From: Haloplanus natans DSM 17983
Lineage (GTDB): Archaea; Halobacteriota; Halobacteria; Halobacteriales; Haloferacaceae
Assembly: GCF_000427685.1 (NCBI RefSeq)
Contig: NZ_KE386573.1
Span: 2,216,938-2,280,937, forward strand
Direction of reading: 5' to 3'
Length of the DNA stretch: 64,000 nucleotides
Shown here piece by piece: positions 38,528 through 47,815 of this stretch. A program made the translations under genes and the position numbers. The notes beneath the pieces are model-generated. The model did not search any database. It was not told where the DNA came from and saw only the letters and a list, made by a program, of their open reading frames with translations. Positions within the stretch are counted from its first letter, which is position 1; each line of letters begins with the position of its first letter.

Positions 38528-39452
38528 CTACGAGCGGTCGACCGACTCGGCGTCTGCCTCTTCCTCGCCCGGATGGTCGTGGGCGACTTTCGCCGTCACC
38601 CGAACCCCGACCAGCGAGACCACGATGGCCGTCACGACGAACAGCGCGAGGCGTTCCGTAGGCTGGACGGTGACCCCGAGCAGTTGGAGATGCTGGAGGA
38701 CGCCCTCGCGTTCGAGGAAGTAGCCGGCGAACCCGCGGACGACGAGGCCAAGCGCGACGACGCCGAAAGGGAGGTTCAGGTAGGGGCGGGGGATGCGGTC
38801 CGCGTCGATGAGTTCGTCGAGCAGGCGACCGGCGCTCGCGGTGAGCGCCGCCAGCGCCAGCCACGGGATGCTACTGTAGAAAAACTGCATGACTGGGACG
38901 AGGACGACACCGTCGGTCACGGGCGAAACGGCGAGGCCACCGAGAAAGAGCCCGACGAGTGCGAGGCCGCCCGCGACGGCGTAGGTGACGACCGACACCT
39001 GTCCGGAGTAGAGGGCGTCCCTGATCTGGTCGGGCAGGCGCGCCAGGTAGGCGTCGATCGCGAGTCCCTTGTACAGCACCGCGGCGCCGAGCAGCGAGGC
39101 GAGGCCGGCGAGCGCCATGCCGAGCGAGAACCGCACGAGTAAGACGGGAAGCAAGAGCAGTCCGACGCCGACGGGAACGAGAACGGTCGAGCGGAGTTCC
39201 TCGTCGGCGAGGAACTGCTTGAGGAGGTAGTACGTCGACTCGATGTCGCGGGCCTGTCGGACGACCACGCGGTCGACGGAGTCGACCGGTAGACGACTCT
39301 CGATGATCGGCACCAGCCGCTCGTCGTCGGCGCTGTCGGTGACGATGATCGCCGAGTCGGGGGCGTAGCGGTCGAGCAGGTCGTCGACCTGGGCCGCGAC
39401 CGAGCGGTCGGCGCCGACGGGGGAGTCGCCGGAGCCGGAGACGACGGCGACG
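38528..39452 (-). pseudogene. DUF373 membrane protein, N-terminus lost by the duplication (copy 1)
   Basis: Identical to residues 69-375 of the intact DUF373 protein at 44611-45738, but the first 68 residues and the promoter are replaced at the junction by antisense korA sequence. The frame stays open through the antisense part, giving a chimeric ORF with no matched start. Internal GTG codons could start a shorter product retaining the membrane region, so expression is not excluded. Confidence 0.88.
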
Positions 39453-41174
39453 GCATCGATTCCACCGGAAAAATCTTCGCCCAGGCGCTTTCCAGGGCCG
39501 GTCGGCACGTGTTCACCTCCAAGGACTTCGCGTCGCGAATCCGCGGCGGCTACACGGCGTACAAAGTCCGCACGTCGGTAGACCAGGTACAGAGCGTGGT
39601 CGATCGGCTGGACGTGCTCATCGCGCTTACCCAGCGGACCATCGACGAAAATCTCGATGAACTCCACGACGGGAGCGTCATCATCTACGACGGGGATCGG
39701 ACGACGATGCAGGACGTGGAGATCCCCGAGGGGATGATCGGCCTCGACGTACCGCTCAAGAGCCTCGCGGAGGACGCCGGCGGCGCCATCATGCGCAACG
39801 TCGTCGCCCTCGGCGCCGCCTGCGCCGTCAGTGACTTTCCGATCGAGAACCTCGACAGCGCCCTCGAGAAACGCTTCGGTGACAAGGGTTCCGCCATCGT
39901 CGAGAACAACAAGACCGCGGCGCGGAAGGGACGGGACTACGTCCTCGAGGAGTACGACCAGGAGTTCGGCTACGATCTGGAGTGTACCGACGAGAACTAC
40001 GTCCTCCTGAACGGCGACGAGGCCATCGGCATGGGCGCCATCGCCGGCGGCTGTCGGTTCTACGCCGGCTACCCCATCACGCCCGCGACGGACGTGATGG
40101 AGTATCTCACCGGCAGAATCGAGCGCTACGGCGGCCACGTCGTGCAGGCGGAGGACGAACTCGCCGCCATCAACCTCGCACTCGGCGCCGCGCGCGCCGG
40201 CGCCCGCTCCATGACCGCCACCTCCGGCCCGGGAATCGACCTCATGGCCGAGACGTTCGGACTGGTCGCCACCAGCGAGACGCCGCTGGTCATCTGTAAC
40301 GTGATGCGCTCCGGCCCCTCGACGGGGATGCCCACCAAGCAGGAACAGGGCGACCTGAACGCCATGCTCTACGGCGGACACGGCGAGGTGCCGCGGTTCG
40401 TCCTCGCGCCCACGACCATCGCGGAGTGTTTCCACAAGACCGTCGAGGCGTTCAACCTCGCGGAGAAATACCAGATTCCGGTCTACCTGACCGCCGACCT
40501 CTCGCTCGCGGTCACCGAACAGACCTACCCGCCGGAGGAGTTCGACATGGACGCGGTCGAAATCGACCGCGGGAAGGTCGTCGACGGGGAGACGGTGGGC
40601 GAACGACGAACAGGGGCGGTTCAAACCCCACGCACTCACCGAGGACGGCGTGAGTCCGCGGGCGTTCCCCGGCACCGAGGGCGGCGTCCACATGTCCACC
40701 GGCCTCGAACACGACGAACTCGGGCGCCGGACCGAGGACACCGATATGCGCGTCCGGCAGGTGGACAAGCGCACCCGCAAGGTCGAGACGGCGGAGGCGC
40801 GCGAACCGTTCGCGGCCCGCGAGTTCGGCGACCCCGAGGCGGCGACGCTCGTCGTCTCGTGGGGGTCGAACGAGGGCGCGATGCGGGAGGCGATCGACTT
40901 CCTCGACGACCGAGGGATCGACGTGCGATTCCTCTCGGTGCCCTACGTCTTCCCGCGGCCCGACCTGACCGACGCCGTGGAAGCCGCCGACGAGGTGATC
41001 CTCGTCGAGTGTAACGCGACGGGACAGTTCGCGGACCTGATCGAGCACGACACGCTGACGCGCGTGACGCGCGTGAACAAGTACGACGGCGTCCGATTCA
41101 AGGCGGACGAACTCGCCGACCGGATCACCGAGGTGCTTGCTGACGACGACGAAAAAGAGGAGGCGACCCCATGA
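39445..41174 (+). pseudogene. korA: korA copy 2, 5'-truncated and frameshifted
   Basis: This copy lacks the first 13 codons, start and promoter of korA, because it begins at the junction inside DUF373. It also differs from copy 1 at about 40600-40606, where eight bases are replaced by three (net minus five), so the frame shifts after GETVGE and leaves the alpha domain truncated. A second frame restores the C-terminal part from about 40650. The gene cannot make a full subunit. The rest of the sequence matches korA. Confidence 0.95.
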
Positions 41175-42034
41175 GCTCCGACGTTCGATTCACCGACTTC
41201 AAATCCGACGCACAGCCGACGTGGTGCCCGGGCTGTGGCGACTTCGGCACCATTAACGGAATGATGAAAGCCCTGGCCGAAACCGGCAACAGCCCCGACG
41301 AGACGTTCATCGTCGCCGGCATCGGCTGTTCGGGCAAGATCGGGACGTACATGCGCTCCTACGCGCTCCACGGCGTCCACGGGCGCGCGCTCCCGGTCGG
41401 GGCGGGCGTCAAACTCGCCAACCCCGACATCGAGGTGATGGTCGCGGGCGGCGACGGCGACGGCTACTCCATCGGCGCCGGCCACTTCGTCCACGCCGTC
41501 CGCCGCAACGTCGACATGACCTACGTCGTCATGGACAACCGAATCTACGGCCTGACGAAAGGGCAGGCCTCGCCGACCAGCCGCGAGGACTTCGAAACGT
41601 CGACGACGCCCGAGGGCCCCCAACAGCCCCCGGTCAACCCCCTCGCTCTCGCCTTCGCCGCGAGCGGTACCTTCATCGCGCAGTCGTTCTCGACGGACGC
41701 CCAGCGCCACGCCGAAATCGTCAAACAAGCGGTCGAACACGACGGCTTCGGCTTCGTCAACGTGTTCTCCCCCTGCGTGACGTTCAACGACGTGGATACC
41801 TACGACTACTTCCGTGACTCCATCGTCGACCTGGCCGACACCGACCACGACCCGACGAACTACGAGGACGCCCGCTCGCGCATCCTCGACCCCGGCACGG
41901 AGTATCAGGGCGTCCTCTACCGGGACGACGACTCGGTGCCCTACGAGCAGAGCCACGGCGTCGACGCCAACATGGCCGACATCCCCGACGGCGCGCCCGA
42001 GGACGCGATGGATCTGGTCCGCGAGTTCTACTGA
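41171..42034 (+). CDS. korB: 2-oxoacid:ferredoxin oxidoreductase beta subunit, copy 2
   Basis: Full-length 287-residue duplicate of KorB, all TPP motifs intact. Met28, next to the CPGCGDFG motif, is Ile here. Its upstream partner korA is broken, so translation coupling through the ATGA overlap depends on readthrough of the pseudogene region and its missing promoter. It could add a second source of KorB or be silent. Confidence 0.94.
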   Translation: MSSDVRFTDFKSDAQPTWCPGCGDFGTINGMMKALAETGNSPDETFIVAGIGCSGKIGTYMRSYALHGVHGRALPVGAGVKLANPDIEVMVAGGDGDGYSIGAGHFVHAVRRNVDMTYVVMDNRIYGLTKGQASPTSREDFETSTTPEGPQQPPVNPLALAFAASGTFIAQSFSTDAQRHAEIVKQAVEHDGFGFVNVFSPCVTFNDVDTYDYFRDSIVDLADTDHDPTNYEDARSRILDPGTEYQGVLYRDDDSVPYEQSHGVDANMADIPDGAPEDAMDLVREFY

Positions 42035-42115
42035 TACTGTTTACTGTAAGTCATTACCGGTGGGTCGCCGGACCGTCTTGGCGACTCACCGGTAACCAGT
42101 TACAGTAAACAGTAT
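42034..42115. repeat. 82-bp inverted repeat at a stop codon, copy D
   Basis: Duplicate of copy C, carried by the tandem duplication; sequence is unchanged. It starts on the last base of the korB copy 2 TGA. Confidence 0.93.
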
Positions 42116-42123
42116 AAGACGGA

Positions 42124-42396
42124 CTACTGCAACTGTCTGCCGGACTGTCTCTGTGGATCGTCGGTACGGAGGTACGAGAAACCGTACGGGGGCCGACCCT
42201 TTTGGAGGACGACCGGCCAGAAGAACCGGACGAGAAGCGTTAGCGTCGCCGTCGCCAGCAGGATCACCACGGCGTCCAGCGGGAGGCCGGCCCGGAGCAT
42301 ATCCTCGCGGTCCATGTAGCCCGCACCGGACGCGGTGAGGTGGACGGGTATCGCGAGCGCGACGCCGAAGACGGCCACGTTGCGCACGCTCGTCAT
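42124..42396 (-). CDS. Small membrane ORF resembling a DASS permease C-terminus, copy 2
   Basis: Unchanged duplicate of the 90-residue ORF at 36041-36313. See that entry for the similarity to the end of an anion permease. Its presence in two copies tells nothing about function, since it was carried passively. Confidence 0.55.
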   Translation of the reverse strand: MTSVRNVAVFGVALAIPVHLTASGAGYMDREDMLRAGLPLDAVVILLATATLTLLVRFFWPVVLQKGRPPYGFSYLRTDDPQRQSGRQLQ

Positions 42397-42511
42397 CGCG
42401 GCCTCCCGACCCCCCGGTGGACCATCGAATCGGTGCGCGTCGCCCACCAGCAAGAGTCTGTTCCCGTCGCCGTTCGGAAAGACTGATTACGGTCACACGG
42501 TAGGGAAGAAT

Positions 42512-43756
42512 ATGCCCGACCGTTTCGACGTGATCGTCGCCGGCGCGGGGCCCGCCGGGGCCCAGTGTGCCCGCGACCTCGCTCAACGGGGGTACGACGT
42601 GGTCGTCCTCGAGGCCGAGGCCGAGGCCGACTTCCCCCGCCAGAGCAACAAATCCACCGCCGGCACGTTCCCATCTATGATGGCTTCGTTCGGGGTGCCG
42701 GACGAGGTGGTGATGAACTACACCGACGACGTGGTGCTGGAGTCGCCGAACGACCACTACGTCCAGCACCAGCCCGGTGCGGTCCTCGAGTTCGCCGAAT
42801 TCAAACGCTGGCTGGTCCGTGAGGGTCGCGAGCAGGGGGCGACCTACCGCTTCGACGCCCGCGCCAACGCGCCGATCATGGCGGACGGAACCATCTCCGG
42901 CGTCCGCTACGCGGGCGACGAAGAGGTGTACGCCGACATCGTCGTCGACGCGACGGGGCCGGCGGCGCCGCTGGCGAAGGAACTCGGCGTGAGCGACCTG
43001 CAACGCGACCACCAGGCAATCGGCGTCGAGTGGGAGATGGAGGGGGTAGAGATGGACCACCCCGAGTACGCCGACCTCACGAACACGATGATGCTCCGAC
43101 TGGACCACACGTACGCCCCCGGCGGCTACTCGTGGATCTTCCACACCGGCGGCGACACCGCGAAGGTCGGCCTCTGTTACATTCAAAACGAGAGCCACGA
43201 GCAGTACGGCCGGGACGGGGCGAGCATCGACGACTATCTGCACCAGTGGCTCGACGAGGACCCGCGCTTTGCCGACGCCGAGCGCATCACCGACAAACAG
43301 CAACACCGCGGCTCGGCCCACATCCAGATGCCCGGCAAACTGTGTACGGACGGGTTCATGGCCGTCGGCGACACGGTTCCCACCATCGACCCCCTGTGGG
43401 GAGAGGGTATCCATAAGGGGATGAAATCGGGGCGGATGGCCGCCATCACGGCCGACCGCTGTTTCACCGAAGCGGACCCCGACACCTCCGCGGAGGCGAT
43501 GTCGGTCTACAGCAAACTCTGGCACAGCGAGGTGGCGCCCCGGATGCGCGAGCGCCTGCTGATGACGGAACTGCTCTATCTCACGCCCAACGAGCGCTAC
43601 GATACGCTGATGGAGGACCTGCGCGGCGCCGACGGCGACACCCTAGCGAAGGTCAACGCGGGCAACGTCCGGGCGATGATGCGGCTCCTCCACGTCCGTG
43701 ACGTGGGGCTTCTCGCGAAGTTCGCGAGGGAGCGCCTGGGCGAGCGGTCGTCGTAA
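42512..43756 (+). CDS. FAD-dependent oxidoreductase, geranylgeranyl reductase family, copy 2
   Basis: Full-length 414-residue duplicate of the gene at 36429-37673, with the same upstream 100 bases and so the same promoter. Both copies should be expressed. No difference between the translated copies was seen. Confidence 0.88.
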   Translation: MPDRFDVIVAGAGPAGAQCARDLAQRGYDVVVLEAEAEADFPRQSNKSTAGTFPSMMASFGVPDEVVMNYTDDVVLESPNDHYVQHQPGAVLEFAEFKRWLVREGREQGATYRFDARANAPIMADGTISGVRYAGDEEVYADIVVDATGPAAPLAKELGVSDLQRDHQAIGVEWEMEGVEMDHPEYADLTNTMMLRLDHTYAPGGYSWIFHTGGDTAKVGLCYIQNESHEQYGRDGASIDDYLHQWLDEDPRFADAERITDKQQHRGSAHIQMPGKLCTDGFMAVGDTVPTIDPLWGEGIHKGMKSGRMAAITADRCFTEADPDTSAEAMSVYSKLWHSEVAPRMRERLLMTELLYLTPNERYDTLMEDLRGADGDTLAKVNAGNVRAMMRLLHVRDVGLLAKFARERLGERSS

Positions 43757-43806
43757 CGTCGTTCCGTTCCACAACGCCTTTCGCCGTCTCGGCCCTGTAT
43801 CGGTAC

Positions 43807-44610
43807 GTGACATCCCCGATCAGCGAGATACCGACCCTCGGTATCGGCACGTGGCAAAACACCGACCCCGAAGAGTGTGCGAACGCGGTGGCGACGGCCA
43901 TCGAGATGGGCTATCGCCACGTCGACACCGCACAGGCCTACGACAACGAGACGGCGGTCGGCGAGGGCCTCGCGCGCGCCGCCGTCCCACGCGAGGACGT
44001 CTTCCTCGCGACGAAAGTCTGGATCGACCAACTCGGGGGCGACGACGTCGTCGCCTCCACCGAGGAGAGTCTGTCGAAACTCGGCGTCGACTACCTCGAC
44101 CTGCTGTATATCCACTGGCCGGCAGGCGAATACGACGCCGAAGACACCCTCGCCGCCTTCGACGACCTGTACGACGAGGGGCTGATCGAGCGGATCGGCG
44201 TCAGCAACTTCGAACCCGGGCAGGTGACCGAGGCGGTCGAGACGGCCGACGCCCCCATCTTCGCCAACCAGATCGAGTGTCACCCGCTCCTCCCGCAGGA
44301 CGAACTCCGCGCACACTGTGCCGATCACGGCGTCGACGTGGTGGCGTACTCGCCGCTGGCCCGCGGCGAGGTGTTCGACATCCCCGAGATCAACGCCGTG
44401 GCCGACAAACACGGCGTCAGCGAGGCACAGGTGTCGCTCGCGTGGCTCCGCGAGAAGGGCGTCACGGCGATTCCGAAGGCGACGAGCGAGACACACATCC
44501 GCGACAACTGGGCGTCGCGAACGCTGGAACTCGACGACGAGGACGTATCGACCATCGATAGCATCGGCCGGACGGAACGGCAGATCGATCCGGACTTCGC
44601 GCCCTGGTAA
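43807..44610 (+). CDS. Aldo/keto reductase, copy 2
   Basis: Full-length 267-residue duplicate of the gene at 37724-38527; catalytic tetrad intact. It ends directly against the stop of the intact DUF373 gene on the other strand. Confidence 0.93.
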   Translation: MTSPISEIPTLGIGTWQNTDPEECANAVATAIEMGYRHVDTAQAYDNETAVGEGLARAAVPREDVFLATKVWIDQLGGDDVVASTEESLSKLGVDYLDLLYIHWPAGEYDAEDTLAAFDDLYDEGLIERIGVSNFEPGQVTEAVETADAPIFANQIECHPLLPQDELRAHCADHGVDVVAYSPLARGEVFDIPEINAVADKHGVSEAQVSLAWLREKGVTAIPKATSETHIRDNWASRTLELDDEDVSTIDSIGRTERQIDPDFAPW

Positions 44611-45738
44611 CTACGAGCGGTCGACCGACTCGGCGTCTGCCTCTTCCTCGCCCGGATGGTCGTGGGCGACTTTCGCCGTCACCCGAACCCCGACCAGCGA
44701 GACCACGATGGCCGTCACGACGAACAGCGCGAGGCGTTCCGTAGGCTGGACGGTGACCCCGAGCAGTTGGAGATGCTGGAGGACGCCCTCGCGTTCGAGG
44801 AAGTAGCCGGCGAACCCGCGGACGACGAGGCCAAGCGCGACGACGCCGAAAGGGAGGTTCAGGTAGGGGCGGGGGATGCGGTCCGCGTCGATGAGTTCGT
44901 CGAGCAGGCGACCGGCGCTCGCGGTGAGCGCCGCCAGCGCCAGCCACGGGATGCTACTGTAGAAAAACTGCATGACTGGGACGAGGACGACACCGTCGGT
45001 CACGGGCGAAACGGCGAGGCCACCGAGAAAGAGCCCGACGAGTGCGAGGCCGCCCGCGACGGCGTAGGTGACGACCGACACCTGTCCGGAGTAGAGGGCG
45101 TCCCTGATCTGGTCGGGCAGGCGCGCCAGGTAGGCGTCGATCGCGAGTCCCTTGTACAGCACCGCGGCGCCGAGCAGCGAGGCGAGGCCGGCGAGCGCCA
45201 TGCCGAGCGAGAACCGCACGAGTAAGACGGGAAGCAAGAGCAGTCCGACGCCGACGGGAACGAGAACGGTCGAGCGGAGTTCCTCGTCGGCGAGGAACTG
45301 CTTGAGGAGGTAGTACGTCGACTCGATGTCGCGGGCCTGTCGGACGACCACGCGGTCGACGGAGTCGACCGGTAGACGACTCTCGATGATCGGCACCAGC
45401 CGCTCGTCGTCGGCGCTGTCGGTGACGATGATCGCCGAGTCGGGGGCGTAGCGGTCGAGCAGGTCGTCGACCTGGGCCGCGACCGAGCGGTCGGCGCCGA
45501 CGGGGGAGTCGCCGGAGCCGGAGACGACGGCGACGATGGCGTCCTCGCCGTCGCCCCGGAGGTCACGGGTGACACGGAGGGCTTCGAGCAAGCAGTTGAC
45601 CGTCGAGTCCTCCGGATCGGCCAGCCCCACCTCGGTTACCAGCGATCGCACGGCGTCCCACCCGTCGACCGGCATCGACACGCCGACGGTCCGGCCGACG
45701 TCGTCGGCCCGGTCGACACACAGCACCAACGTGGTCAC
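44611..45738 (-). CDS. DUF373 family membrane protein, intact copy
   Basis: A 375-residue protein of archaeal DUF373. The N-terminal 145 residues form a soluble domain (MTTLVLCVDRADDVG start; SAIIVTDSADDERLVPIIESR in parts), followed by seven to nine helices and an acidic C-terminus. Function unknown. The ATG has a TATA-like ATATTTATTCC about 27 bases upstream, within a palindrome at 45758-45773. This is the only copy with its N-terminus and promoter. Confidence 0.9.
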   Translation of the reverse strand: MTTLVLCVDRADDVGRTVGVSMPVDGWDAVRSLVTEVGLADPEDSTVNCLLEALRVTRDLRGDGEDAIVAVVSGSGDSPVGADRSVAAQVDDLLDRYAPDSAIIVTDSADDERLVPIIESRLPVDSVDRVVVRQARDIESTYYLLKQFLADEELRSTVLVPVGVGLLLLPVLLVRFSLGMALAGLASLLGAAVLYKGLAIDAYLARLPDQIRDALYSGQVSVVTYAVAGGLALVGLFLGGLAVSPVTDGVVLVPVMQFFYSSIPWLALAALTASAGRLLDELIDADRIPRPYLNLPFGVVALGLVVRGFAGYFLEREGVLQHLQLLGVTVQPTERLALFVVTAIVVSLVGVRVTAKVAHDHPGEEEADAESVDRS

Positions 45739-45757
45739 GCTCGTGGAAACTATCTAC

Positions 45758-45773
45758 GGGAATAAATATTCCC
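45758..45773 (-). promoter_or_regulatory. Palindrome over the DUF373 promoter
   Basis: GGGAATA-AA-TATTCCC, 7-base arms with a 2-base centre, lies over the TATA region 20 to 35 bases before the DUF373 ATG. Such an overlap would let a bound repressor block TBP. Confidence 0.45.
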
Positions 45774-45822
45774 CGCCGGGCGCGGCTCGGACAGGTCGGT
45801 GTCCGTCAGTGCCCGACCCGTC

Positions 45823-46824
45823 TCAGAGCCGGAGGCGGAAGTCCTGCTCGTCGTCGACGAGGACGCTCGCGACGCCCGCACCGGCGGCGTAGGCGACGGC
45901 CGTCGCGCCGCCACGGAGGCGGGCAGCGAGTCCCTTCTTCGATTCGAACTCGCGGACCGACACCTCGGTATCGAGCAGCCCCTCGACGCGGTCTTCGACG
46001 TCGTCGCGAGTGCCGATCGAATCGACCAGGCCGAGTTCGTGCGCGTCGTCGCCGAGGTAGACCCGCGCTTCCGTCTCGCGGACGGCCTCGGGCTCCATGT
46101 CGCGACCCTCGGCCACCCGTTCGACGAAGTCGTCGTAGAAGCCGTCGATGATCCCCTGCAGATACTCGCGTTCGTCCTCGGAGAGTTCCTTCAGCGGCAT
46201 CCCTGCGTCCTTGTACTTGCCGGCGGCGAAGCGCTCGTAGGAGACGCCGAGGTCCTCGGCCAGGTCGGCGAGGTTCACCCGCGAACCGATGACGCCGATG
46301 CTGCCGACGATGCTCCCGCGCCGCGCCCAGAGCTCGTCACACCCGCTCGCGATCCAGTAGCCGCCGCTCGCGCACACGTCGGTGGCGTAGGCGACGGTCG
46401 GCCCGTCGAAGTCGGCCGCGGCCCGACGGATGTCGTCGCTGGGGACCACCTGGCCGCCCGGTGTGTCGAGTTTCACCAGAAGGGCGTCGACGGCGTCGTC
46501 CTCGTCGGCCCGTTCGATCCCTTCGACCACGTCGTCGGCGGTGGCGCCGAGCGCGCCGCCGGGGATCGGTCCCGGTGTCGAGCCGTCGCGGGTGATCGGT
46601 CCCTCGACGGCCACCTCCGCGACGTTGTAATCCGGGAACGCCGAGTCGGCGAAATCGCCGGCCGCGCGGGTACCGAGGAGCACGACGCCGATAGTCAACA
46701 GGAGGCCGAGCAGATCCACGAGCGACCCCGGTACGACCACGAAGACGACGATACCGAGGACGGCCGCGAGAAGTCCACCACCGACGACGACGCCGAGTCG
46801 GGCGAGATCGTCGTCACCGTTCAC
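45823..46824 (-). CDS. sppA: Signal peptide peptidase SppA (S49 family)
   Basis: A 333-residue membrane serine protease. Two N-terminal helices (about 10-50) anchor the catalytic domain. The nucleophilic Ser is in CASGGYWIA near residue 153 and the catalytic Lys in AGKYKDAG near 204, with KLDTPGGQV and GSIVGSIGVIG strands between. It degrades released signal peptides. The archaeal single-domain length is normal. It is convergent with nothing; a coiled-coil gene follows upstream on the same strand. Confidence 0.93.
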   Translation of the reverse strand: MNGDDDLARLGVVVGGGLLAAVLGIVVFVVVPGSLVDLLGLLLTIGVVLLGTRAAGDFADSAFPDYNVAEVAVEGPITRDGSTPGPIPGGALGATADDVVEGIERADEDDAVDALLVKLDTPGGQVVPSDDIRRAAADFDGPTVAYATDVCASGGYWIASGCDELWARRGSIVGSIGVIGSRVNLADLAEDLGVSYERFAAGKYKDAGMPLKELSEDEREYLQGIIDGFYDDFVERVAEGRDMEPEAVRETEARVYLGDDAHELGLVDSIGTRDDVEDRVEGLLDTEVSVREFESKKGLAARLRGGATAVAYAAGAGVASVLVDDEQDFRLRL

Positions 46825-46891
46825 GTTCGATCACCATACGCGTCGCTGGGGGACGGATCGGCATAAAAACACGTGCGTCGATAGGGTCGAA

Positions 46892-47815
46892 CTACAGCAG
46901 GCCGGTCTTCTGCAGCTTCATCAGGTCCTCGGTGTCGAGGGTTTCGCCTTCCTTGAACTTCTGGTAGATCTCCTCGGCCTCCTCCTTGGCGGCCTCGCGC
47001 TCGGCCTGGCGCTCGTCCTGTTGTTCCTGTTCCTCTTCCTTGTCGAGTTCGCGCAGGCGCTTCTGGACGCGGACGAAGTCCTCGTGGTGGCGGTCGGCGG
47101 CTTCCTGTGCCTCTACGAAGAGTTCGTGCATCTCGTCGGCCTTGTCACGGATCTCGTCGGCCTCGCGGTAGGCCTCGATCATCCGGTTGTGGTGTTCCTG
47201 GGCCTTGTCGGCGAGCTCCGTCACCTTCTGGTGGTGCTGGGACGCCTCGGAACGGACCTCCTCGGCCTCCTCGACGAGTTCTTCGAGTTCGCTCGCGTCG
47301 TCGAGTTTCTCCTTGCGGTTCTGGTACTCCTCGCGCTTGTCCTCGATTTTCTCGATGAGTTCGCGCTCGTCCTCGGCGGAGAGGACCTCGGTCTGCTGGC
47401 GGAACTCGAGCTGCTCGATCTCCTCTTCGAGCTCCTCGAGATCCTTGCCGTCGCCGAGTTCGAGGTCCTGTTTCATCTCCTCGACCTCGTCGAAGAGCTC
47501 GTTGGCCTTCGCGTTGAGCTCGTTACGGCTCTCCTTGTGGTCCTGAACCTGCTCGTTGAGCTCGTCGCGCTCTTCGCGGTGTTCCTGGGCCTCGTCGACC
47601 TTCTCGCGCGTCTCCGCGTTCAGGTCGTCGCGCTTGGAGGCGCGCTCCGACGCCATCTGGTTGAGCTCGTTTCGTCGGTCACGGAGCTGACCGGCGAGTT
47701 TGATGAGCTGTCCCTTCGAGTCGTTTTCGAGCTGTTCGTCCGTGAGGTCGACGTTGTTCTCCGCTTCGAGCGCAGAGACGTCGAATTCGTCGAGTACTTC
47801 TTCTGTTGTTACCAT
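46892..47815 (-). CDS. Archaeal coiled-coil protein (COG1340-like)
   Basis: A 307-residue protein almost entirely of heptad-repeat, charged helix (Glu, Lys, Arg, Gln) with a short conserved C-terminus EGETLDTEDLMKLQKTGLL. This is the layout of the uncharacterised archaeal COG1340 family. No membrane segment or catalytic motif. A structural or SMC-like scaffolding role is inferred. The ATG is preceded by a possible TTATAC box near 47880. Confidence 0.85.
   Translation of the reverse strand: MVTTEEVLDEFDVSALEAENNVDLTDEQLENDSKGQLIKLAGQLRDRRNELNQMASERASKRDDLNAETREKVDEAQEHREERDELNEQVQDHKESRNELNAKANELFDEVEEMKQDLELGDGKDLEELEEEIEQLEFRQQTEVLSAEDERELIEKIEDKREEYQNRKEKLDDASELEELVEEAEEVRSEASQHHQKVTELADKAQEHHNRMIEAYREADEIRDKADEMHELFVEAQEAADRHHEDFVRVQKRLRELDKEEEQEQQDERQAEREAAKEEAEEIYQKFKEGETLDTEDLMKLQKTGLL

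Larger units (their letters stand above)
33357..39452. repeat. Tandem duplication, copy 1
   Basis: First copy of a 6.09-kb direct repeat (start-to-start distance 6088). It runs from the CGGCGACG at codon 13-15 of korA to the same eight bases inside the DUF373 gene, which is cut here. Contents: most of korA, korB, inverted repeat C, a membrane ORF, an FAD reductase, an aldo/keto reductase and a truncated DUF373. The last eight bases are shared with copy 2. Confidence 0.97.
39445..45535. repeat. Tandem duplication, copy 2
   Basis: Second copy of the direct repeat (offset 6088 before and 6083 after the five-base deletion in korA). It begins at the junction CGGCGACG and ends at the same eight bases in the intact DUF373 gene. 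Apart from the korA change, two base substitutions in korB were seen: G to T giving Met28Ile, and one silent C to T. The genes after korB read identically in all frames examined. Confidence 0.97.

Noticed and set aside
40650-41174. Separate gene encoding the C-terminal part of KorA copy 2
   Set aside because: It is the in-frame remainder of the frameshifted duplicate; the start is an internal codon of korA with no promoter.
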